DNA of 64,000 nt from Microbulbifer variabilis (lineage in GTDB: Bacteria; Pseudomonadota; Gammaproteobacteria; Pseudomonadales; Cellvibrionaceae): positions 25,576 to 89,575 of the forward strand of contig NZ_JAIVKI010000019.1 in NCBI RefSeq assembly GCF_020524905.1. Direction: 5' to 3'. Below are positions 26,798-34,687 of the stretch, in pieces; the stretch's first letter is position 1; the number at the start of each line of letters is the position of its first letter. Below the pieces are notes generated by a model that ran no database searches, was not told the origin of the DNA, and saw only the letters and a program-made list of their open reading frames with translations. Made by a program: the position numbers and the translations under genes.

Positions 26798-28675
26798 CTA
26801 ATGGAATTCTAAGCTGATAGGTAAATTTATTAATGCCTCTTTTGCAGCATTTTTCCATAATCTATTTTGTAAACGAATTTTCACGATCTGGCCGTGGGTA
26901 GAATCAAACTGGGCAGAAATAACTGCTGTAATATTTTTTGCGCGGAGAGTTTGGTTGACGACAAATTCGGCAGCGTGATTACGTAAAGCTGGTTTAAAAA
27001 CCTTGGCTACAGCAGTGAGTGGCATTTCATCTATAATTTCTACTCGCTTAGGGATCGCTGCACGCTCAGAAATATTGGTTCTGCAGTAGTCGATCAGTTG
27101 TTCTTCGGTAGGAGGATTTTCGGTTGGATAGAGGGTGATATAGGCTACAGGCACTTCACCGGCATAAGCATCGGGTTGGCCAACTGCGACAGCCATGGCT
27201 ACGGCGGGGTGACGGGATAGTGGTTCCTCTATCAGAGCTGGGTCAATATTATGACCACCGCGAATTATCAAATCTTTGGCTCGCCCTGTCAGAAAAAGGT
27301 TGCCATCTCCATCTAAATAACCTAAATCCCCTGTATTAAACCAACTATGATCTACCCAGGCTTTGGAATTGTCCTCTTCAGAAAGGTATCCCGAAAAAAT
27401 ATGTGGCCCACGTGCAAGCACAACACCTACTTCGCCATTGTCACTAGTTCTAACTAGCCGATTACCATTTAATTCAGAAACTTGCATTTCCATATAGGGC
27501 AGCCGTCGACCGACACTGCCCCGGGGAGCCTGCATATCAGTGGCTGGACGAGCCAAAAGGCAGCTGGATTCAGTCATGCCATAACCATTATTGACAGTTA
27601 CTTTGAATTTTTGCTCAAAAGCATTCTTTAGCGTAGGTGACAGGGGGGAAGCACCGCAAGCGACATCTTTCAGACAGCTGATGTCATTATCTCCCACGGG
27701 TATGTGAAGCAAGGCACCGAGGATAGTGGGCACGGCGGCAAAGCCTTGCACTCGGAAACGGGCTATGTGATGCCACCAATTGGGAAGTACATTCGGTGAG
27801 CGAAATCCGGCAGGGGTCATTATGACAATCGTACGACCTGCGAGTAGGGCGCCAATACCAGCAACAACTGTTCCAAAAATATGAAAAAGTGGGAGACCGC
27901 TTAGGGTAGTAAATCGCCCTTTGCTCGATGTGATATCCACACTGAGTTGGGCAACAAAGGAGATATTGCTGTGGGTTAACCGTGCGATTTTTGGTCGACC
28001 AGTAGTACCTCCAGTATGAAAATAGCAGGCAATATCACTACCTTGGATAGTACGCTCACTCATTAAGTGATCCATAGGCTGTTGGGCGATTCTTAGAGAA
28101 AAGTTTTCCACTCGAATATTTATAGGGGCAGACACTGCATTAGTAGGCTCGCTACCGATTAACAGAAGTGTCTCCAGAGTGGATACCTGTTCTATAACTT
28201 GGACCACCTTGGCCCATATTTCTTCACTAAGATCCTGCCCAAGAGTGACCAGTACTTTGGCCTTTGTGGCATTCATGATCTCAATAATATTTTCTGGTTC
28301 CAGTAATGGATTGATTGGACTGGCTATACCCGTGGCTTGAGCCCCCCAGAGGCTGAAGTGAGTTTCTAGTAGATTTGGTAGTAGCAAAGAAACGGTATCT
28401 GTCGATTTTACCCCAAGGGAGTAGAGCAGATTGGCAGTCTGGTGAACTCTCTCCGATAGCTGAGAAAAACTGACTGACACACTTTCTTCATTTGGTGCGG
28501 CCGTGGGTAGGAATTCGATTGCCGTATCATGTTGGTAAAGACGAGCGGCCTCCCTAATGAGGTCGAAGGTGCTTTCCCAGGGATAGCGCTGTAAAAGTGG
28601 CACTTTTTCATATGCTTGGATTTCTGCAAGTGTCTGCAACTTTGGGGCGGTGGGTGGAGTAAGTGTGATAGACAT
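26798..28675 (-). CDS. Acyl-CoA synthetase (AMP-forming acid-CoA ligase)
   Basis: Members of the adenylate-forming family activate a carboxylic acid with ATP and CoA. The 625-residue protein has the P-loop CYFHTGGTTGRPKIARLTHSN (about 212-232), the GYGMTESS motif (about 365), the adenylation motif WFNTGDLGYLDGDGNLFLTGRAKDLIIRGGHNIDP (about 445-480) and the C-terminal catalytic Lys region MPLTAVAKVFKPALR. It is first in a minus-strand unit (ligase, hydratase/dehydrogenase, transporter, thioesterase) and faces the two dehydrogenase genes across a 464-bp divergent region. It should provide the CoA thioester that the neighbours oxidise. The natural acid is unknown. Confidence 0.9.
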   Translation of the reverse strand: MSITLTPPTAPKLQTLAEIQAYEKVPLLQRYPWESTFDLIREAARLYQHDTAIEFLPTAAPNEESVSVSFSQLSERVHQTANLLYSLGVKSTDTVSLLLPNLLETHFSLWGAQATGIASPINPLLEPENIIEIMNATKAKVLVTLGQDLSEEIWAKVVQVIEQVSTLETLLLIGSEPTNAVSAPINIRVENFSLRIAQQPMDHLMSERTIQGSDIACYFHTGGTTGRPKIARLTHSNISFVAQLSVDITSSKGRFTTLSGLPLFHIFGTVVAGIGALLAGRTIVIMTPAGFRSPNVLPNWWHHIARFRVQGFAAVPTILGALLHIPVGDNDISCLKDVACGASPLSPTLKNAFEQKFKVTVNNGYGMTESSCLLARPATDMQAPRGSVGRRLPYMEMQVSELNGNRLVRTSDNGEVGVVLARGPHIFSGYLSEEDNSKAWVDHSWFNTGDLGYLDGDGNLFLTGRAKDLIIRGGHNIDPALIEEPLSRHPAVAMAVAVGQPDAYAGEVPVAYITLYPTENPPTEEQLIDYCRTNISERAAIPKRVEIIDEMPLTAVAKVFKPALRNHAAEFVVNQTLRAKNITAVISAQFDSTHGQIVKIRLQNRLWKNAAKEALINLPISLEFH

Positions 28676-29139
28676 GGGGATTCTCTCACTATGGTTATTA
28701 TGCTCTCGACCATATCAAAAGTGATTTATGCATTCCACTCTGCGGAATTGAATGATAGTGTTTTGTGCGTCGAATGATAGTTTTACTTACCATCGACTTA
28801 AAATGGCGGAAAATAACTTATAAAAAAATAAAATGCGCCACTACCAAGAGTATTCAGGAAGGTTTTACGGATAACCCCTCTCAGAGACCGACTTCCAATA
28901 ATCACTATCTATTTTGTAGGGTTCTAGTGGAGAAATCACTTATGGAGAGTATAAGAGCCGATTTTGTCTGCTATTAGGCTTATTCTCATAAGTGAGTAGA
29001 CTCCAGTGAAGAAAATTCAGTATGAAATGTTCCGTTAAATTTTAGAAATTAAAACTTTAGTAAATGTTGATTGTTCAGTTAGGTAAAAGATATCGGCTAA
29101 AGGCGTAACTAATTCAAAGGTTAAAATGGGAGCGGGAGA
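28676..29139. promoter_or_regulatory. Divergent promoter region of the acyl-CoA catabolic cluster
   Basis: This 464-bp gap lies between the starts of the ligase and dehydrogenase genes and must hold both promoters. No ORF is credible. An IclR regulator at the far end of the cluster is the likely binder, but I cannot define an operator by eye. Confidence 0.4.
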
Positions 29140-30339
29140 ATGAATATACACTTTTCACCTGAAGAAACTACTTTCCAACTGGAAGTCCAGCAATTCCTGC
29201 AGAAGAAATTGCCTGATGATATCCGAGAAAAAACATTGAAAGAGATCCCCCTGACCAAGGAGGACTTTGTTCGCTGGCAAAAAATTTTGTATAAACAGGG
29301 GTGGGCCGCGACGAACTGGCCGGTTGAACATGGTGGAACTGGTTGGACGCCAACTCAGAAGTATATTTGGGCCAATGAATGCGCTGACATTGGGGCACCA
29401 GATGTAATCCCCTTCGGTTTAAAAATGGTTGCGCCGGTTATCTTCACTTATGGCAGTGAAGAGCAAAAGCAGCGGTTTTTGCCGGATATTTTGGCAAGTA
29501 ATGTTTGGTGGTGCCAGGGGTATTCGGAGCCAAATGCGGGCTCTGATTTGGCATCGTTAAAAACCATTGCAGTGCGAGATGGCGATGAGTATATCGTTAA
29601 TGGCACTAAAACCTGGACGACTCTGGGGCACTGGGCCGAATGGATTTTCTGCCTGGTTCGTACCGGAGGCCCCGAAGTCAAAAATCAGGCCGCTATCACT
29701 TTCCTGTTGATTGAAATGAACCACCCGGGCATTACGGTATCGCCCATTATGACTTTGGGCGGCCATCATGAAGTTAATGAGGTGCATTTCAACAATGTTC
29801 GGGTACCCGTGACCAACCGTATTGGAGAGGAAGGTCACGGTTGGACCTATGCCAAGGTACTGTTGACCCATGAACGCACGGGCATTGCAAGGGTTGCTAC
29901 TTCCAAAAAACGTTTACAGACTTTAAAAAAGCTGGCAGGTGATACTTGTGATGGTGACGCCAGCCTCCTGGAAAATCCAGCCTTTGCACAAAAGCTCGCA
30001 GAAGTTGAAATAGATCTTTTAGCTTTGGAGTTTACTGAGCTAAGAGCACTTGCGGCAGTGAGTACCGGTAATGCACCGGGGCCGGAATCCTCCATTTTAA
30101 AAATTAAAGGAACTGAAATCGCCCAACTTATTGATGAACTTTACATGGAAACTGCGGGTTACTACGGAATGCCATTTGTCCGGGAGCAATTTAAAAGCGG
30201 ATTCGATGGCGAGCATGTAGGCCCTGGCGTTATTACCAGCAGCGTGCCCCGTTACTTAAATAACCGTAAATCCTCGATTTATGGTGGCAGTAACGAAATT
30301 CAGAAAAATATTATCAGCAAGTGGGTACTTGGTCTGTAA
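29140..30339 (+). CDS. Acyl-CoA dehydrogenase, large subunit of a paired (PimC-like) enzyme
   Basis: This FAD enzyme forms the 2,3 double bond of an acyl-CoA. At 399 residues it has the N-terminal helices (FSPEETTFQLEVQQFLQKKLP), the FAD/substrate loop WWCQGYSEPNAGSDLASLKTIAVRDGDEYIVNGTKTWTT, and the C-terminal SIYGGSNEIQKNIISKWVLGL. The last motif has Gly-Gly where many short- and medium-chain enzymes have Glu-Gly (IYEG), so the catalytic base must be elsewhere or in the partner subunit. The next gene encodes a second, divergent dehydrogenase, as in PimC/PimD and steroid FadE heteromers. Ribosome site GGGAG lies just upstream. Confidence 0.9.
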   Translation: MNIHFSPEETTFQLEVQQFLQKKLPDDIREKTLKEIPLTKEDFVRWQKILYKQGWAATNWPVEHGGTGWTPTQKYIWANECADIGAPDVIPFGLKMVAPVIFTYGSEEQKQRFLPDILASNVWWCQGYSEPNAGSDLASLKTIAVRDGDEYIVNGTKTWTTLGHWAEWIFCLVRTGGPEVKNQAAITFLLIEMNHPGITVSPIMTLGGHHEVNEVHFNNVRVPVTNRIGEEGHGWTYAKVLLTHERTGIARVATSKKRLQTLKKLAGDTCDGDASLLENPAFAQKLAEVEIDLLALEFTELRALAAVSTGNAPGPESSILKIKGTEIAQLIDELYMETAGYYGMPFVREQFKSGFDGEHVGPGVITSSVPRYLNNRKSSIYGGSNEIQKNIISKWVLGL

Positions 30340-30366
30340 ATGCGACGTTTGATGAGGATTGGGACG

Positions 30367-31494
30367 ATGGATTTTTCCTATAGCGAAGAGCAGCAGATGC
30401 TGCAAAGCAGTGTGAGCAAATTTATTCACCAGGATTATGATTTTGATCGTCGCGGCAAGTTATTAGACAGCGATACTGGGTTTAGTGAGGATAACTGGAA
30501 GTTATTTGCCGAGCTGGGCTGGCTAATGGTTCCATTTAGTGCAGAAGACGGTGGTTTGGGTGGCTCTGCTGTTGATCTGATGGTAGTGATGGAAGAGTTT
30601 GGTCGTGGCCTAGTGGTGGAACCCTTCCTGGCCAGTGCAGTTTTAAGTGGTGGACTAATAGCAAGCGGTGCCAATGAGGCGCAAAAGCGAGAGCTAATAA
30701 GTTTGTTGATGGAAGGCCAGTTGCAACTGGCATTTGCATTTGCTGAGCCCCAGAGCCGTTTCAATCTGTCTGATATTACTACTAAAGCTGTAAGGAACGG
30801 AGACAGCTACGCAGTGAATGGCCACAAAGCCGTTGTTTTGAACGGTTCAGCCGCAGATAAACTATTGGTGGCAGTGCGTACTAGCGGCGGGCAACATGAT
30901 TGTGAAGGTATCACTTTATTATTGATAGATGCCAACACTGAGGGTGTTCAACGTCAGGGGTATGCCACTGTGGATGGACACCGTGCGGCTGAAATAAAGT
31001 TTAATAACGTGATGGTTCCTGTGGCAAATCGGGTCGGAGAGGAGGGGGCCGCTTTACCTGTAATCGAACAGACAATTGACCGGGCTACACTGGCGCTGTG
31101 TGCCGAGGCAGTAGGGGCCATGGAGAAAATATATAAAAAGACCGTGGAATATACAAAGACCCGGGAGCAGTTTGGCGTTGTCATTGGTAAGTTCCAGGCT
31201 TTGCAACACCGGATGGTGGATATGTTTACCGAATATGAGCAGGCCCGCTCTATTCTATTAATGGCAGCGTTACAGTTGGATGTGAATAATGGCTTTGCCC
31301 CTAAGGCAATTTCTGCAGCAAAAAGCCGCATTGGAAAAGCTGCTCGGTTAGTCGGCCAGGAAGCAATTCAGTTACATGGCGGGATAGGGGTTACAGAGGA
31401 GTTGGATGTAAGCCATTATTTTAAACGCTTAACCACAATCCAGTACTTGTTTGGTAGTACGGATTATCATACCCGCCGATTTGCCGAGCACTAG
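30367..31494 (+). CDS. Acyl-CoA dehydrogenase, small subunit of a paired (PimD-like) enzyme
   Basis: The second dehydrogenase subunit, 375 residues from ATG 30367. This start is preferred because GAGGATTGGG precedes it and the protein then begins MDFSYSEEQQMLQSSVSKF, a typical PimD-like N-terminus; an upstream ATG (30340) directly follows the previous stop. It has FAFAEPQSRFNLSDITTKA in place of the classical E-x-x-AGSD loop, so FAD contacts are modified, plus YTKTREQFGVVIGKFQALQHRMVDM and QEAIQLHGGIGVTEELDVSHYFKRL with conserved FAD/CoA contacts. Its tight coupling to the preceding gene supports an alpha2beta2 enzyme. Confidence 0.88.
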   Translation: MDFSYSEEQQMLQSSVSKFIHQDYDFDRRGKLLDSDTGFSEDNWKLFAELGWLMVPFSAEDGGLGGSAVDLMVVMEEFGRGLVVEPFLASAVLSGGLIASGANEAQKRELISLLMEGQLQLAFAFAEPQSRFNLSDITTKAVRNGDSYAVNGHKAVVLNGSAADKLLVAVRTSGGQHDCEGITLLLIDANTEGVQRQGYATVDGHRAAEIKFNNVMVPVANRVGEEGAALPVIEQTIDRATLALCAEAVGAMEKIYKKTVEYTKTREQFGVVIGKFQALQHRMVDMFTEYEQARSILLMAALQLDVNNGFAPKAISAAKSRIGKAARLVGQEAIQLHGGIGVTEELDVSHYFKRLTTIQYLFGSTDYHTRRFAEH

Positions 31495-31526
31495 CGAGGT
31501 AGGCAGCTGTGAGGTGATGAGTTGTT

Positions 31527-31568
31527 CCCCAGGTTGGTTGCATTGAGCTACTAACCTGGGGTTTAGTT
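31527..31568. terminator. Bidirectional terminator between the dehydrogenase and IclR genes
   Basis: CCCCAGGTT pairs with AACCTGGGG across a 17-nt loop, followed by TTTAGTT on the plus strand. It sits between convergent genes. Confidence 0.65.
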
Positions 31569-31570
31569 AT

Positions 31571-32371
31571 CTAGTAGCGAATAAGCATAGCCTCAATATT
31601 CCCGACCATATTTTTTAATAAAGGGGCGACTTCGTTTTCCAGAAATTCTGGACTGAGTCGGTAGGCTGGCCCTCCGGCATTAAAAGTATAGATTCGCCCC
31701 TGACTTAGCTGTAAAGGGACAGCAATGCCATTAACATCGCGGTTCCAGTCGCCAAAGGAGCAACAAAAGCCGCGCTGTTTATAGCTTGTTACCGCCTCTT
31801 CAATTCCAGCCTTAATCTTTGGCCAGCGCTCGCTACTTCTTTTCTCCAGGTGACCATAAAAATACTCGCGCTCCTCTTGAGGTAGTGCTGCCAGAAAAGC
31901 CCGTCCTGAACCACTGGTGACTAAAGAAACACGGTTACCTATTTCGTAGCGAAAAGTCGTAACATTAGCGGCTGCACAAAACTCGACAAATATCATATCG
32001 AGTCGATCACGGTCAGACAGCCCTACAGCAGTTCCGGTGGAGTTTGCTAGGTCTTGCATTAAGGGTTTGGCAACCTGGCGAATAGCTAGATTGGATACAA
32101 AAGAGTAACCCAGCGCTAGTACGCCGCTTCCTAATTGGTACTTTTCCAGTCGATCCGAGTAGGTCAAATAGCCTAATTTTGTCAGGGTGTAGGTTAACCG
32201 TGAAATACTGGAGCGAGGCAGGCCTGTGCGTTGGGCGATTTCAAGGTTACCCAGAAAGCCATCACCGGGCTGGAAAGCTCGTAGTACATCCAGGCCTCGG
32301 GCCAGGGCCTCAATAAACTTGCGATCGGGTTCTGCGCTTTTCTTTCTTGGGAGATCACTCAACGGAGCCAT
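31571..32371 (-). CDS. IclR-family transcriptional regulator
   Basis: IclR proteins pair an N-terminal winged helix with a C-terminal effector domain and often control catabolism of aromatic or carboxylic acids. From Met at 32371 (MAPLSDLPRKKSAEPDRKFIEALARGLDVLRAF) the protein has 266 residues; an ATG 26 codons upstream is less likely because that extension is not family-like. The DNA-binding part is NLEIAQRTGLPRSSISRLTYTLTKLGYLTY, and the effector domain contains LVTSGSGRAFLAALPQEERE and RGFCCSFGDWNRDVNGIAVPL, as in PcaR-like members. It converges on the dehydrogenase pair and probably regulates the cluster. Confidence 0.88.
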   Translation of the reverse strand: MAPLSDLPRKKSAEPDRKFIEALARGLDVLRAFQPGDGFLGNLEIAQRTGLPRSSISRLTYTLTKLGYLTYSDRLEKYQLGSGVLALGYSFVSNLAIRQVAKPLMQDLANSTGTAVGLSDRDRLDMIFVEFCAAANVTTFRYEIGNRVSLVTSGSGRAFLAALPQEEREYFYGHLEKRSSERWPKIKAGIEEAVTSYKQRGFCCSFGDWNRDVNGIAVPLQLSQGRIYTFNAGGPAYRLSPEFLENEVAPLLKNMVGNIEAMLIRY

Positions 32372-32429
32372 GGTCTTAAATCCTGCTTCTATAGTGACAA
32401 GTATACAAATTTTAATCCTTAATCTGAAG

Positions 32430-33414
32430 AGAGGAGCTGGTTCATTCATTAAGTGGTAATCTACTTATTGCGCCAGATTACAATTTTAGATATTCAAATA
32501 CGGGCCCGATAGTCGCGTCGATGATTGCGGAGAAGGTCACTGGAAAAACTTGGGGAGAACTTATAGAGAAGTATATAACTGAGCCTCTGGATATGAATTC
32601 GACTACGAATAAGGTATCCAAAGTGGAAAATCTTCTTCCATCCATTATCAGCTCCAGTGATGGTAATATCTTTAGTTCAGGACATTTCAAGTCTGCTCTA
32701 ACGATGCACCCCTCAGGAGGCTTGGTTTCTACTGTAAGTGATTTGGCGACATGGCTTCAGGTAAAAATAAACAAAGACAGGTCAAATGTATCTAAGATTG
32801 ATATTTTTGATGAGCTTCATGAAAAGCAGGTAGATCAATCAAAAACATATTTCACCTATGAGAGAACGGGCTACACCTTAGGGTGGGATCTGGCAGAGTA
32901 TAATGAAGAAACTCTTTTAACTCGGTTTGGAAATTATGGTGGATATAGTATTCATGTATCATTTATACCAGAAAGACAGATTGGTGTAATTGCATTTACC
33001 AATCAGGATGCGGCTTATATTTTACCCCATTTAATAGCTAATTATACTTATAACACAATTTTAAATAAAGGAAATAGGGATGCGCTGTTTGAGCAGGAAA
33101 TGAATCGACTGAAGAAGTCTGTTCGAGGCGAGCTCTTGGGAGCTCCAGATCCTGCCTTGGTTGTTAGCGCCGAAAATTTCCCAGGAAATTTGCTTGGTAC
33201 CTATGTTAATAGTAATGGTTGGCCGGAGCAAAAACTCTATATTGAGGGTGATAAAGTAATGGTGAGCTGGGGAGGGCTCAATGGACCACTGTTAAAAAAT
33301 GGGGAGGTATATAAGGCGCATTTAGGAGCGCTCCAAAGAGATCTTTCATTTCATTTTCAGGATAATGGCGCTGTAAAGTCTCAGAATGGATCTGTCGAAT
33401 TTATTAAAATATAA
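32430..33414 (+). pseudogene. 5'-truncated serine beta-lactamase-like hydrolase (S12 type)
   Basis: The open frame starts after TGA near 32425 and reads LVHSLSGNLLIAPDYNFRYSNTG before the internal ATG 32521 (MIAEKVTGKTWGELIEKYITEPLDM). YSN is the second catalytic motif of class C/S12 enzymes, and LVHSLSGN resembles the LLTHTSG block that normally lies well upstream of it, so an internal deletion is also likely. The N-terminal SxxK nucleophile motif is missing. The rest is well kept: MHPSGGLVSTVSDLATWL and RFGNYGGYSIHVSFIPERQIGVIAFTNQD, plus a C-terminal beta domain. No start codon or ribosome site is visible for the truncated form. Confidence 0.65.
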
Positions 33415-33437
33415 GCTGGGCGCTAAGGAGGTGTTCT

Positions 33438-34183
33438 ATACAAGAAAATACAGATTTCTTTGTAAGTAAATCCTTGGCCTCCTGGGATGAGGCTGGGCCT
33501 GTTCACTGGGAATTCAACAAGCGGCTACTTGAGAAAGTTTCCGAGTCTAATTTTAATGCCTTAGAAAAAGATTTTGATGACTTGTTGGATGGGTTTGATC
33601 TTTCCGGAAAGTCAGTAGTACAAGTTTGCTGCAATAATGCAAAAGATCTAATATCCATCAAAAAGAAAGGAGCTGGCCGTTGCATCGGCATTGATGGATC
33701 TCAAGCCTTTGTCGATCAAGCTCGGCTTTTGGTAAATGCTTCGGGATGTTCGGATGTAGAGATCGTTTACTCATCTAATATCTATGAGTTACCTGATGAG
33801 TATAACGTCCGTTTTGACTTTGCAGTTAACACTATTGGCGTACTCAATTGGATGCCGACCTGAAACTATTTATGAGTATTTGTAATTCGCTGCTGAGGCC
33901 GGGTGGTAATCCCTCACACATTGCCATGTCTTATTTTAATCGCAAGCCGCAAAGAGATGATCAAGGTCTGGACTATTTGGATAGTAGAAAATATCAGGCT
34001 AAAGAAAATTATAATTTTCATCACACCTTGTCAGATATCTTGATGGCGGCAATTGGGAGTAATCAATCTCAACAGAAGTTTGTTGAGCTGGGGAAGAATG
34101 TGGGTAATTGGTGTGGAGATTTGGAAAACTCTGAGTGTGTTCCTCCAATGGCAATGCTGGCTTGCTGGAAAAGGAGCTTATAA
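33438..34183 (+). pseudogene. Class I SAM methyltransferase gene with ATA start and frameshift
   Basis: A good ribosome site, AAGGAGG, lies at about 33425-33431, and seven nt later the frame opens with ATA (33438) followed by QENTDFFVSKSLASWDEAGPVHWEFNKRLLEKV, the usual N-terminus of this methyltransferase group. The original ATG seems changed to ATA. The SAM region reads SVVQVCCNNAKDLISIKKKGAGRCIGID. Near 33860 the frame breaks after FAVNTIGVLNWMP and resumes as DLKLFMSICNSLLRPGG. It ends with NYNFHHTLSDILMAAIG and PPMAMLACWKRSL. The segment between RPGG and SYFNRKP seems shorter than in related proteins. At least two lesions make this a pseudogene. Confidence 0.7.
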
Positions 34184-34687
34184 ATTTTGACGATAGCCAT
34201 CGTTCTTAGTTATAGAGCTTGTAGAAATAGGCTAAGCATAGAGGTTTTTCATTAAAAATGAGTCTTAAATTCCTTATTTTTATTATCTGCACAAACAAGA
34301 TTCCTCTCGGCAGTGAGAGCTCAATGTTTTAACGGGCTTGCCTCCGTTGGCCACTCACTTGGTGCTCTGTAGATTACTTGGTTAGCAGCACTCGTCTTGA
34401 GATTCCTCAACTTATTATGGTGAGGCTAAGCGAGCCGCATTGGCTAAGTATTCGAAGGATTTGCATGTTCAAATGAATTAACTTAATAAACCGTTAAGAA
34501 GATAGGGTGTTCACTTCATCCCTATGGAGGTGCCGGTAGTTCAGGGGGAGGAGGTTGTCGCACAAATCACTCAGTTAGTCGCAGTTCCAGGTCGTGGAGG
34601 CGGTAGAATTGGCCGGCATAGGTCAAGAGAGGGTAGAATCCCGCTCTTAAAACTATTACAAGACCCTTTTTTACGAGGAGAGAGCAA
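34184..34687. other. Intergenic region upstream of the M3 peptidase
   Basis: About 500 bases without a protein-like frame. It carries the peptidase promoter; ACGAGGAGAG precedes that start. No other element is recognised. Confidence 0.45.
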
